Assembly (NCBI GenBank): GCA_964459305.1
Contig: CAYWNA010000102.1
Coordinates: 1-41,702 of the forward strand
Direction: 5' to 3'
Source of the DNA: CAYWNA01 sp964459305
GTDB taxonomy: Bacteria; Planctomycetota; Planctomycetia; Pirellulales; Pirellulaceae
Length of the DNA: 41,702 nt
The notes beneath the pieces are model-generated. The model ran no database searches, had not been told where the DNA came from, and saw nothing but the letters and a program-made list of their open reading frames with translations. The position numbers were made by a program, and so were the translations under genes. Positions 17,801 through 24,797 of the stretch are shown in pieces. Numbering within the stretch: the first letter of the stretch is position 1; each line of letters begins with the position of its first letter.

Positions 17801-18480
17801 CGCGACCACGGGCGTCCCGAATTCTCGACAGTGCGGCGCGGCGTATCGTCCTCCGCGTCGATCCTCACACCACCGGCGGTGACTTGCACCGCGGCGACAC
17901 CGTAGTCGCTCGGTTTCTCGAACGTCACCAGTCGCACGCGCCGAAGTGTTCGAACGTCGCCCAGATCGGCGGTGATCGTCACATCGGCGTCGAACTGCAC
18001 GCTCTCGGTGCTGGCCGAGGTCCCACGCCCGTCGGCAAGCACCGAGGGGGGCTGTGTGTCGCGATGCTTAGCGGCCGACGGAACGTTCGTTTCGTACGTG
18101 AAAGGAGTGCCGCCCTGCAAGACGCTGCCATCGCGCGCGGCGAAGATCCGCCGTCCCAGTTCGCTCGCCGGCTTGCTGCCGGGCTCCAGGCCCAAGCGAA
18201 GCGTCGCGCACAAGTCCTCGCCGAGATACGGTCGCGGCGCGGCCAGGAAGACCTTCGCGCCGTTGCGGGCCGCGGCGGCCGCCGCGGCCACAGCGTGCGT
18301 CGATCCGCCGACCACGACCACGTCGACCGAATACGCAATCGGGATCTTCCGCGCCGACTCGGTTTCCGCGCGTGCATAGCTTGCCGTTCCGCACAGGGCT
18401 AGCCCGAGCAAGATAGCCTTGCATGCAAACAGCCCAGTGCGTCGCGACGGCGCAGCGGAAGCGAATCCTGTGGTGCGCAT
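14872..18480 (-). CDS. giant secreted double FAD-dependent oxidoreductase with HEAT-repeat tail
   Basis: The predicted protein has 1202 residues with a signal peptide (ACKAILLGLALCGTASYARA). It holds two FAD_oxidored-type modules. The first begins VDVVVVGGSTHAVAAAAAAA near 52, with a degenerate dinucleotide-binding loop. The second begins SDVVVIGGGTAGAAAAIGAA near 607, with an intact GxGxxG-like loop and GGLGTLGLIGKAYHGRDAG. Between about 155 and 260 the first module contains a discoidin-like beta insert (SVQFDADVTITADLGDVRTL). The last 190 residues look like HEAT/armadillo repeats (KLTYAKILGVLGDADVVPCL). Substrate unknown; the family is common near glycan enzymes in planctomycetes. AAGGAG lies six bases before ATG 18480; a second ATG at 18486 abuts the site. 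Residues about 431-481 are translated from a palindromic repeat (see 17069-17126). Confidence 0.82.
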   Translation of the reverse strand: MRTTGFASAAPSRRTGLFACKAILLGLALCGTASYARAETESARKIPIAYSVDVVVVGGSTHAVAAAAAAARNGAKVFLAAPRPYLGEDLCATLRLGLEPGSKPASELGRRIFAARDGSVLQGGTPFTYETNVPSAAKHRDTQPPSVLADGRGTSASTESVQFDADVTITADLGDVRTLRRVRLVTFEKPSDYGVAAVQVTAGGVRIDAEDDTPRRTVENSGRPWSRVVIDVSVSGRARQVEILVTRPADCGRLLLGELTIETDAPADAAAESPRPGRLTTTPYRVKSVLDRELLDAGVQFLHGCYATDTLVDQEGRPAGIIMANRAGRQAVVAKVIIDATDRAIVARLTGADARPWPDEPVEFERVVLLKGTAGKTRAVHHRLRLAMPDGSYRSFARAEQDARDQTYQDGQLRASESLFFVPSDPIVTLRVAGTTKSAFAPRKHVRSRSERRAAGVSPLIDPEANALGSPNSSHSRSERRLSDEGAVRQAAICEANLGPFRLAAGSRVYVLSGCADLPRNEAAELLLPLGLVEMGRRIGARAAEEALGLPAPSRVRVHARDLTSRKATPSGAGDVCEMLGGVRPTDRDLKTVPSPPRDLPVLGRSDVVVIGGGTAGAAAAIGAARRGAKTLVVEYLEGLGGLGTLGLIGKAYHGRDAGFAAEVPFPDKQHNVEHKMEWYRRELRKADAEIWLGAIGCGAWVEDGRVKGAVVATPQGRGLVLANTIIDATGAADVAIAAGADYLYGADAVDIALQGTGLPTRPLDRYYVNSDYMLVDESDMLDTWRALVGARAAMQQGTFDSGTLIQTRERRRVVGDHVLRYLDQVAGRTYPDSIVLSASDYDSHGYPSQVYFALLPHDKKSRKANHPAPGGTCYTPYRCLLPKGLDGILVVGVGISMERDASAMVRMQLDISNQGYAAGVAAAMAAANDSTVRSIDVRKLQRHLVETGALPEEVLSHGDSFPLPESAVREGVTSLAAASNPKEAARPLAIVLSHQQAALPMLRAAYASASAETKLTYAKILGVLGDADVVPCLAKALDPAAWDDKILQGGAAEYAHLPTPVDALIVALGSTRDERGLPPILRKLDTLDAETTLSHHRAVAIALERIASPAAAEPLARLLEKPGMRGHAMTALEPQHNANREKRRRTGPLREIVLARALYRCDDHQGLGEQILREYAADVRGLFARHARAVLDASPDGNGRR
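17069..17126. repeat. palindromic repeat inserted in frame in the FAD oxidoreductase gene
   Basis: The arms GGCGAGCCGAGGGCGTTAGC (from 17069) and, on the reverse strand, GGCGAGCGGCGGGCGTCAGC (from 17126) pair imperfectly. Adjacent bases 17127-17165 form a second hairpin from TTCGCTCCGCGAA and CTTTCGCGGAGCGAAAG. On the minus strand the block is open and adds about 50 Arg/Ser-rich residues (such as RKHVRSRSERRAAG) not expected in the family. The arm type matches the intergenic element at 1303-1450. Confidence 0.75.
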
Positions 18481-18510
18481 GAGCATCTCCTTCTATCAGA
18501 CGCAAACTGA

Positions 18511-18588
18511 GTCGAGTAGGGCCGGTTCTTACCGGCCGGGCGCTTGATCGTCATTTGATCGGCCGGTGGGAACCGGCCCTACGCCGAC
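18511..18588. repeat. palindromic repeat of the GTAGGGCCGGTT type
   Basis: GAGTAGGGCCGGTTCTTACC (from 18514) pairs with the reverse complement of the right arm (CGGCCGGTGGGAACCGGCCC from 18560), with a loop of about 20 bases. It fills almost the whole gap between the start of the FAD oxidoreductase and the stop codon of the upstream DUF4190-like gene on the same strand. It could end or pause transcription from that gene. Confidence 0.7.
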
Positions 18589-19173
18589 TCATTGATTCAT
18601 CATCACGAGCAGGCACGCAGCTGCGACGGCGTGCAGGCCGAAGCACGTACAACCGAAGATTGCCATCCACCTTCCGTGCAGCCGACCGTGAGAACCTGCT
18701 ATCGATAGTAACGCAATAATCCCACAGACAAGACTGGCAAGGGCGAAAACGCAGCCAATGGGAAAGAGGATGATCGTTGGAATGCTGACGATCGCCAGCA
18801 CGAAAGACGTGATCGCAAGACCGGACTGTTTCGGCGGCATTGCGTTGTGCTGTTGCCCGGACTGTGTCTGCAGGGCACCGAACGCTTCCCGCCGACTTCC
18901 TCGCATTGACCATGAGGTGATGTCAGTTTTCGCATCTTCGCTACAGTAGGCCTCCGGCGGATCGAGCGAACGAAGTAGTCGCAGCACGCCTTCACGAGTT
19001 ACTTCTTCGCCTTGTTGGTCGAGCATCTCGAAGATCTGATCCTCGACCGCCTGGACGATCTCACATCGTTCGGATCGTGACACGCCGCTGTCGATCAAGA
19101 TTCGGTCAAGTGAATCGAGTCGGACATCGATCAAGTGCTGCTGGGCGCGATCTAGAGAGACGGCTGTCGACAT
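18589..19173 (-). CDS. DUF4190-like membrane protein partnered with PadR
   Basis: The protein has 194 residues. The N-terminal 80 or so residues are helical and charged (HLIDVRLDSLDRILIDSG, VQAVEDQIFEMLDQQGEEVT), resembling the cytoplasmic part of proteins encoded next to PadR regulators. After a linker come hydrophobic segments SGLAITSFVLAIVSIPTIIL, GCVFALASLVCGIIALLSI and GRWMAIFGCTCFGLHAVAAA, the DUF4190 pattern. Its ATG overlaps the padR stop by one base (TAATG), so the two are translationally coupled. A role in envelope sensing or as PadR's effector is possible but unproven. Confidence 0.75.
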   Translation of the reverse strand: MSTAVSLDRAQQHLIDVRLDSLDRILIDSGVSRSERCEIVQAVEDQIFEMLDQQGEEVTREGVLRLLRSLDPPEAYCSEDAKTDITSWSMRGSRREAFGALQTQSGQQHNAMPPKQSGLAITSFVLAIVSIPTIILFPIGCVFALASLVCGIIALLSIAGSHGRLHGRWMAIFGCTCFGLHAVAAACLLVMMNQ

Positions 19174-19517
19174 TATGCAACTCCTCTTTCAATCAGTTGA
19201 ACAACTCGATCACTCACATCATTCCATTGACGCACCATCTCATCCAAGCGTTTTGTGCCGCTTGCAGTCAGGCAGAAGTACCGTCGCGGCGGGCCAAGCT
19301 CGGATCGCACGCGGCGTTCGGAGAGAAACCCGTCGCGGTGAAGGCGAGCGAGTACCGGGTAGACGGTGCTTTCTGTGAAGTCGAGATCGGCGTGATTCCT
19401 CAGTTTTTCGACGATTTGGTATCCATACGCTTCACCATCTCGCAGCACTGACAGCACGCATAACTCGACCAAGCCTCGCCGCAACTCCGTGCGCCAAATG
19501 CTGACATCCAGGGCCAC
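19173..19517 (-). CDS. PadR-family transcriptional regulator
   Basis: With the GTG start at 19517 the protein has 114 residues, normal for short (PadR-s2) members. The winged helix is clear: TELRRGLVELCVLSVLRDGE, AYGYQIVEKL, DFTESTVYPVLARLHRDGFL, then RRYFCLTASGTKRLDEMV for the wing and dimer helix. Such proteins repress nearby genes, often membrane proteins encoded in the same operon, in response to small molecules or stress. AAAGGA lies about eight bases before GTG 19517, while an upstream start at 19565 lacks a site. Its stop overlaps the next start, so it is first in a two-gene operon. Confidence 0.88.
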   Translation of the reverse strand: MALDVSIWRTELRRGLVELCVLSVLRDGEAYGYQIVEKLRNHADLDFTESTVYPVLARLHRDGFLSERRVRSELGPPRRYFCLTASGTKRLDEMVRQWNDVSDRVVQLIERGVA

Positions 19518-19716
19518 CAGAGATTCCTTTCCGAAGCGAGGGCCGAATCCGCGCCGATGACGCAACTACTATGTGTCACGTTATAGCTGATTGAAGATCG
19601 AAACGCAACGCAGAAAATCGCAACAGGGGGTAATCATGTAGTCGCTTTAGTGCGACATGCCAACGGATTATGGCGGATCCTTGATGCGCTGGGCCTCGAC
19701 AGAGAAGCGGGCCGGC

Positions 19717-19916
19717 CCTGGGGGGCGCCAAAGTTGCTATAGCGTGAATATTGCGATCGTTCGGGTCTTGTTTCGGGAGGGCGACGCTCCTGCGGAGCCG
19801 CGACTCGGCGGGAGCCTCGCCCTCCCACGTGGGCAGCCTTAACTCCACGGAAGAGAAATCGCCTGCTGTCCTTCCTGCGGGTTACCGTGTCAAGGGCACA
19901 TTTTCGACGCCCTAGG
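19717..19916 (+). mobile_element. MITE-like element, about 200 bp, copy A (inverted relative to 33195-33393)
   Basis: By eye this segment matches the reverse complement of 33195-33393 with about five substitutions and one G-run length change. Its ends are loosely inverted: CCTGGGGGGCGCCAAA at the left against CCTAGGGCGTCGAAAA read from the right end. The middle holds a 52-bp palindrome (19775-19826, GGGAGGGCGACGC...CTCGCCCTCCC) also seen in the element at 8929-9074. No transposase is encoded; open frames on either strand are by-products of the palindrome. Confidence 0.75.
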
Positions 19917-19918
19917 CT

Positions 19919-20052
19919 GGCCCTGATCATAACTCCGGCAGTTGCCAGGAGTGATAGCATAGTAACCCGAAGCGTAAGCGAGGAATGCAGCGAACTACGG
20001 CCTCCTCCTCGCTTACGCTTCGGGTTTCGATGCCGGAGTTACGATCAAGGCC
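19919..20052. mobile_element. MITE-like element with 22-bp terminal inverted repeats, copy 1
   Basis: Left end GGCCCTGATCATAACTCCGG (from 19919) and the reverse complement of the right end (GGCCTTGATCGTAACTCCGG) agree at about 20 of 22 positions. An inner palindrome pairs AACCCGAAGCGTAAGCGAGG with CCTCGCTTACGCTTCGGGTT. A second copy lies at 41297-41425. It abuts the 19717-19916 element with two bases between, so one may have inserted beside or into the other. No target duplication is visible here. Confidence 0.78.
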
Positions 20053-20067
20053 AAGCGGGCCCGTCGA

Positions 20068-21099
20068 CTACTGCTCCAACCGTGCCACAGCCCAGGTGCC
20101 GTTCTGGCCGTCGGGAAAGTGGACGAGCACATGGCCTTGGGGATGAGTCAATTGAGCCAGAGTCGACTCGAAGGTGACCCGTCCGTTGTCTCCGATCCGC
20201 CACGAGACGCGTGTGCTATTCTTGTCCACCGCGCCGGTGATCCGGGCCGTTTCCTCGCTGAGCAGATCGTAGTGGGTGCCCCGCAGGGTCCCCTCGAGGC
20301 TAACCGCCAGATGGATCAGCCGAGTTGCATTGGGGGCGTCCACGGAGCGGAAAGCAAACACGCCTATGGGCATCCATTGCAAATCGGGATCGGCGGGGGC
20401 CTCGCCTGCTTCGGCAAGTTCGCTGGCCGCTGCCGCTTGCTCCTCCGGAGGCGTCGTGGCCTGCTCCGAAACCACGGTCGTGTGGCCGCTGGATACAGAC
20501 GCCGCTTCAATCGCTAAGAACGACGCCAAACCGACGACGGTAGCGGCGACCAAGGCTTCACCCGCATACGGATGCGTTATCTTCCAGGCGTTGGGATGCT
20601 GGGCATACCAGGCGGGCGAGAATGGAGCTGCTCCCCCCGTCTGAACGCTGAAGGCCGTAGCCATCTGGTTCAGCTGTCCTTGATACGCGCCCCGGGTACT
20701 GTTGATCTGACTCTGCCACTGGCCTTGTAGCCCAGCGGCGCCTGATAGTTGGCTGGTGCCGGGCAACGCTTGGAAGCCGGAGACGCTCGGATTTGGGGCC
20801 GGCAGGTTGCGTCCCGCTGCGGAACCGAGCGTCCCGGAACGCAGTGCCTCGCCGGCGCTGATCGGGCCACTCGGAGGCTGAATGCCGCCGATCCTCGATC
20901 CGGGCGTGAGCGTTTGACCAGGCAGCTGCCGGACCGAGGTCGCGGCCCGTCCGCCCGTCCGGTTAACCGCACTCCGAGCCACCCCCCTACTTCGGCCGGC
21001 AGCAGCTCGGACGGCTCGTCCGCGTTGAGCGTTGGCAGAATTCTCCAATACGACCGTCATAATCCCCACACTAACCAAGCATATGATTGCCCGCTTCAT
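20068..21099 (-). CDS. secreted hypothetical protein with Ala-rich linker
   Basis: The protein has 343 residues and no assigned function. A signal peptide (AIICLVSVGIMTVVLENSANA) leads into an Arg/Ala/Gly/Ser-rich low-complexity region (about 25-150). A short conserved-looking block follows (PAWYAQHPNAWKITHPYAGE), with a hydrophobic stretch (LVAATVVGLASFLAIEAASV), an Ala/Glu/Pro-rich linker (about 210-235), and a C-terminal beta-rich domain (WMPIGVFAFRSVDAPNATRL; GRVTFESTLAQLTHPQGHVL). Planctomycete surface proteins loosely named mu-protocadherin-like carry the WYAQHPNAW block. AGGAG precedes ATG 21099 by eight bases; a GTG one codon upstream is the alternative. Confidence 0.72.
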   Translation of the reverse strand: MKRAIICLVSVGIMTVVLENSANAQRGRAVRAAAGRSRGVARSAVNRTGGRAATSVRQLPGQTLTPGSRIGGIQPPSGPISAGEALRSGTLGSAAGRNLPAPNPSVSGFQALPGTSQLSGAAGLQGQWQSQINSTRGAYQGQLNQMATAFSVQTGGAAPFSPAWYAQHPNAWKITHPYAGEALVAATVVGLASFLAIEAASVSSGHTTVVSEQATTPPEEQAAAASELAEAGEAPADPDLQWMPIGVFAFRSVDAPNATRLIHLAVSLEGTLRGTHYDLLSEETARITGAVDKNSTRVSWRIGDNGRVTFESTLAQLTHPQGHVLVHFPDGQNGTWAVARLEQ

Positions 21100-21314
21100 C
21101 ACCGAGTCTCCTGTTGATCCTGCCGCCGCGATACGCTGTTTCCACTAGTTGCCGTGCGGCGCAAATGGACCGCACGCGAGCGATGCTGATGGAAAGACTT
21201 TCCCGTACTGCGAAATCGCTCTGAAAGAAGTCCCACTCATGAGAAGTCTAGCTTACGTTCCCATGGCCCGCGCGATCTCGGCCCTAGTGCTTTGGCACAG
21301 CTTGACTTTAGGAT

Positions 21315-21377
21315 TGAGCGATTGGGCGCTAGCCCTCGGTGATAGGTAGATACCGGTGGCTAGCGCCATTCCGCTCA
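21315..21377. repeat. palindromic repeat of the GGCGCTAGCC type
   Basis: TGAGCGATTGGGCGCTAGCC (from 21315) pairs imperfectly with the reverse complement of the segment ending at 21377 (TGAGCGGAATGGCGCTAGCC), with an 11-base loop. It shares the GGCGCTAGCC word with the palindrome at 38789-38881, so the two may belong to one superfamily. Confidence 0.65.
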
Positions 21378-21460
21378 GTTAGAACCAGTATCTTACCCCC
21401 GATCGACGGCTTCGGAGAGCCATCGTACGAATTTCAAAACCGAACAAAGGAGATGAAACC

Positions 21461-21584
21461 ATGATTCGAACCTCGCGAACCGCGTCCGTCATGTGCGCGG
21501 CAATCCCTTGGGCATCGTGTCCCTGGCATGCATGACGGTCCTGCAAGTTGTTGACGCGTCCGAACGGGGCGGCACAAGTGAACC
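21461..21584 (+). pseudogene. relic of a secreted-protein gene (start region only)
   Basis: A strong ribosome site (AAAGGAG at 21446-21452) sits eight bases before ATG 21461. The frame from that ATG closes after 24 residues. A +1 move near 21493 yields a good signal-peptide core and cleavage site (LGIVSLACMTVLQVVDA|SE). The coding signal stops at the repeat beginning at 21586. It looks like the start of an exported-protein gene lost by frameshift and repeat insertion. The parent gene cannot be named. Confidence 0.35.
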
Positions 21585-21585
21585 G

Positions 21586-21708
21586 GCACGGGCTTCCAGT
21601 CGGTCGTTTTTCCTGTGTTTCCGACAGGCTGGAAGCCTATCCCACGACTTTTTCGGGCATACCACTCTTGCCTGTCGGCAATTTCTCGACGGGCAGGAGT
21701 GCCCGTGC
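21586..21708. repeat. composite palindromic repeat of the GGCTTCCAG/CTGGAAGCC type
   Basis: Outer arms GCACGGGC (21586-21593) and GCCCGTGC (21701-21708) enclose two inner hairpins: GGCTTCCAGTCGGTC against GACAGGCTGGAAGCC, and CACTCTTGCCTGTC against GACGGGCAGGAGTG. The nested symmetry and lack of coding content fit a REP-like or MITE-like unit. Confidence 0.6.
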
Positions 21709-21791
21709 TACGTGGCTTGATATACTTGGTTGAGTCCTTGTTCATCGTGGCTGCCCGCGACCGCGGCGTCCAACATAGGAGTTCTGCTACC

Positions 21792-24254
21792 ATGAGAATG
21801 CATCCCGCGTGCCTCGCGATGCTCGTCCTGAGTCTCGTTTCCCAAGGATTCGCCGCGCCGTTGGATCTGGTTCGGGACCAGGGAAGCGAGTTCGTTATCT
21901 ACCATGACGCGGCTGCACCGTCGTCGGTCGTTATGGCGGCGTCGGAATTGCAGCAATACGTGTACAAGGTCAGCGGGGCGAAGCTGGCCATCGTCCAACG
22001 TCCCGGAACGCCGATGATTTGCCTGGGCGACAACGTTCCCGCGCGCGCGGCGGGGCTTTCGGCGGAGACGATCCCTTGGGAAGGATTTCGGATCGTTACC
22101 AAGGACAAGAATATCTTCATCCTTGGCCGCGATACTGCGAACGGCGAACGCACGCCCAGGGGCGGTACGTCGGCTGGCACCCGCAACGGCACGTATGCGT
22201 TCATTGAGCGGTTTCTGGGCGTGCGATGGCTGATGCCGGGCGAACACGGCGATTACGTGCCAAAGTGCTCCAGCATTACCATCCCTGAAACGGATCTGGC
22301 CGATGCTCCGTTCTTTCTCAACCGCCGCGTGCCTTACACGCAAGAGCGGCGCCGAGAGGTGAAGCGCTGGTGGGCCCGCCAGCGACTCGGCTGGAACCTC
22401 TATCTCACTCATGGGCACAATTGGCGCCGCACGATTCCTGCCGCGCATTTCGACGAGCATCCCGATTGGTTTCCCGAACGAGGCGGCGTGCGCGTGCCGC
22501 CGACGGGGCGATACAAGCTGTGCACCACTAACTCCGATATGGTCCGCGCCTACGCCGATGCGACCATTGCTTACTTCGATCGCAATCCGAAGGCGACGTG
22601 CTATTCGCTTTCACCATCCGATTCGGCGGGCTATTGCGAGTGCGCACGCTGCACCGAACTCTACGAAACTGATCCCAACGGCGACCAGTCCGTGACTCCG
22701 GCGATCCTCACGTTCTACAACGAAGTGGGGAAACGGGTCGCGGAAAAGCATCCCGACAAAACGCTGGCCGGGTACGTCTACGCCGCCTATGTCTTCCCGC
22801 CGAAAACGCCGATCGCGCTGGAATCGAACGTGTTTCTCGTTTGGGCGCCGAGTTTCGATTACGGGTTCACGCTATTCCGGCCCGATCTGCAACGGCAATG
22901 GGAAGACTTGTTGGCCCAGTGGACGCAAGTCACCGAAAACAACTCTTACTACGATCTGCCGATGCATATCTTGACGGAGTCCGGAGCCTTGAATCCACCG
23001 GGACTGAAGATTTTGAAGTTCATCTACCCACGTCTGAAAGCGGCCAACGTCAAGGGCGTGTATGTGTACGGAATCGCGGCATGGGGGCGTGGCGCTCCGC
23101 TGAATTATCTGCTGGCGAAACTCGCGTGGGATCCGCAAGCCGACGTCGAGGCGTTGTTCGATGAGTATTGTGCGAAAGCATACGGAAAAGGTGGCGATGA
23201 TATCAATCGGATGTTCCGTTTGTTGGATGCCGAGGTGGAACGTCACTATTTGGAGTATCCCGATGCGCGGTACCGACTGTCGAACGACATGATGCGAGAT
23301 ATCTACGCCAAGAATCTGAACGATATCGAACGCTTGTACCGGGCGGCCGAATCGAAGGTTCGTGACGCGGATGCGAAGGCTCGCCTGGAAATGATTGGCG
23401 ACAACCTCAGGGTGCTGCACTGGAATCTCCGTCAGTTCCGGATGCTGGACGAACCACAAGCATCGAGCTTCTACCTGTCGGACGCCGATTTCTTCGAATT
23501 TCTGTCCCGGAACAGAGGATCTCTAGCGTTGCAGCCCACGGCGGCAACCAGTCGGCCGTCGTATGTTACAGAGAGACTGACCGTGTCTCCGGTGGACGAG
23601 GTACCGAATACCGAGCCGGTGCAACCGTTTCGACTGCGAGGGGACCAGCATCTGGTGCTGTGCCCAACGGACAAGGAACGTGTCCGAGTGAAGTTCAGCC
23701 GCATCTCGACACGCGGCAAGCTGGTAACATACAGTGTCTACCGGTCTGACGGCGAGGAAGTCACCAGCAGCCTGATGAGCGGGGAGGTTCCGATCGAGTT
23801 GGATGCAGCCGGTTCGCGCTATTATCACCTGATCATCTCGGCCGGTTCGGCTTCGTTCATGGTCGAGGTAACCGGCGCTGCCTGGGCGGTCGACGCACGA
23901 CTCAGCGACCAGGGCCTCCATCTGCTGAACAACGTGACGCCGATCTACTTCAAAGCACCCGAGGGCCAACGAGACTTTCACTTGTCACTGGAGGCGACGC
24001 CACCCGGCGAAACGGCCATTGGCACGCTGTACGCGCCCGACGGGCGATCGGCCGCCGAATTTGATTGCACGACCGTCTCGGTCGATCGCAAAAGGGTTTC
24101 TGTCGCAACGGAGAAAGCTGGATGGTGGAAGATCCAAGTCAACCGCGCTCCGACGGGCGTGATCGACGATGTCTGGGTCAAGCCAGGCGAGGAACTCAGC
24201 GGCTTCATGTCCCTGGTTCCGGATCAGGCCCTCAGCGTGGTCGGTGCCGAGTAG
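21792..24254 (+). CDS. secreted DUF4838 protein, alpha-glucuronidase/GH20-related fold
   Basis: The predicted protein has 820 residues and a signal peptide (HPACLAMLVLSLVSQGFAAP). An N-terminal GH20/GH67-type alpha/beta domain (about 25-130; ASELQQYVYKVSGAKLAIVQ, GTYAFIERFLGVRWLMPGEH) precedes the DUF4838 barrel, with SPSDSAGYCECARCTELYE near 274-292 and a later YVYGIAAWGRGAPLNYLLAK. A C-terminal beta region (about 600-815) looks like a carbohydrate-binding or Ig-like tail. Proteins of this family sit in plant-polysaccharide loci of Bacteroidetes and planctomycetes and may act on uronic acid-containing glycans; activity is unproven. ATG 21792 has AGGAG about ten bases upstream. The frame is open further 5' through the repeat, but without a start site or signal peptide. 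Confidence 0.82.
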   Translation: MRMHPACLAMLVLSLVSQGFAAPLDLVRDQGSEFVIYHDAAAPSSVVMAASELQQYVYKVSGAKLAIVQRPGTPMICLGDNVPARAAGLSAETIPWEGFRIVTKDKNIFILGRDTANGERTPRGGTSAGTRNGTYAFIERFLGVRWLMPGEHGDYVPKCSSITIPETDLADAPFFLNRRVPYTQERRREVKRWWARQRLGWNLYLTHGHNWRRTIPAAHFDEHPDWFPERGGVRVPPTGRYKLCTTNSDMVRAYADATIAYFDRNPKATCYSLSPSDSAGYCECARCTELYETDPNGDQSVTPAILTFYNEVGKRVAEKHPDKTLAGYVYAAYVFPPKTPIALESNVFLVWAPSFDYGFTLFRPDLQRQWEDLLAQWTQVTENNSYYDLPMHILTESGALNPPGLKILKFIYPRLKAANVKGVYVYGIAAWGRGAPLNYLLAKLAWDPQADVEALFDEYCAKAYGKGGDDINRMFRLLDAEVERHYLEYPDARYRLSNDMMRDIYAKNLNDIERLYRAAESKVRDADAKARLEMIGDNLRVLHWNLRQFRMLDEPQASSFYLSDADFFEFLSRNRGSLALQPTAATSRPSYVTERLTVSPVDEVPNTEPVQPFRLRGDQHLVLCPTDKERVRVKFSRISTRGKLVTYSVYRSDGEEVTSSLMSGEVPIELDAAGSRYYHLIISAGSASFMVEVTGAAWAVDARLSDQGLHLLNNVTPIYFKAPEGQRDFHLSLEATPPGETAIGTLYAPDGRSAAEFDCTTVSVDRKRVSVATEKAGWWKIQVNRAPTGVIDDVWVKPGEELSGFMSLVPDQALSVVGAE

Positions 24255-24259
24255 CAATT

Positions 24260-24591
24260 TTGTAGTCTTGTAGGGTGGGCCAAGCGAACCAGTGGCAATC
24301 GGCGTTGCCTCGACGGACCGTCGACCTGCGTCCACAGACATCGAACTGTCGGACTGCCAACGCCAGGCCCACCGGAATACGCTGTCCAACCCGTGGACCG
24401 CGCATCGAGCGGATCGGCAGCGCGACGGTCCAGAACCGTACGGCAGGATGCTGGCTTGATGGCCAGGGCGGGCGCATTCCGGTGGGCCGGCGCCGCGTTT
24501 CCAATGATGTTGACGGATTGCAGGTGGATGGACGTTTCCGCATCCATCGTCGATTCCACTTGGCCCCGCTCGGCCCATCCTGCAACTACAA
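24260..24591. mobile_element. MITE-like element, 332 bp, long imperfect terminal inverted repeats
   Basis: The left end (TTGTAGTCTTGTAGGGTGGG, from 24260) and the right end read on the other strand (TTGTAGTTGCAGGATGGGCC, from 24591) pair imperfectly over about 44 bases, both running on into GGGCC(A/G)AGCG. The interior contains no recognisable protein; the frames across it are Arg/Pro-rich by-products. It begins five bases after the DUF4838 stop and may also serve as that gene's 3' structure. No target duplication was found. Confidence 0.65.
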
Positions 24592-24797
24592 CAGACTACC
24601 GACGCATCGACTGAGCCCTGCCAGCAGCGCACTCCAGGACGACCGAGTTTTCAAATGCGGCGATGGACAAAAAGCCACGGATGCCAGATCCATCAACGGG
24701 CGACGGCGCGAAACCAGCCGCCCTCGGATTTATCCGGCGTGGCACCGCTTGTAGAATGTCCTGTCCGCTTGGCCATATCGTTTACGGGAGTGATATC

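Larger units (their letters stand above)
21103..21791. other. gene-poor gap with two palindromic repeats and a gene relic
   Basis: This 689-base stretch before the DUF4838 gene holds the palindromes at 21315-21377 and 21586-21708 and a broken signal-peptide-coding relic at 21461. Nothing else is supported. The last 80 bases must carry the DUF4838 promoter, unless expression comes from the promoter of the relic. Confidence 0.4.

Noticed and set aside
19570..19600. PadR operator upstream of padR
   Set aside because: The stretch TATGTGTCACGTTATA looks symmetric at its ends only; central bases do not pair, so no operator is claimed.
19700..20060. CRISPR-like array from closely spaced repeats
   Set aside because: The two units belong to different families, are about 130-200 bp long, and there are no regularly spaced spacers or cas genes.
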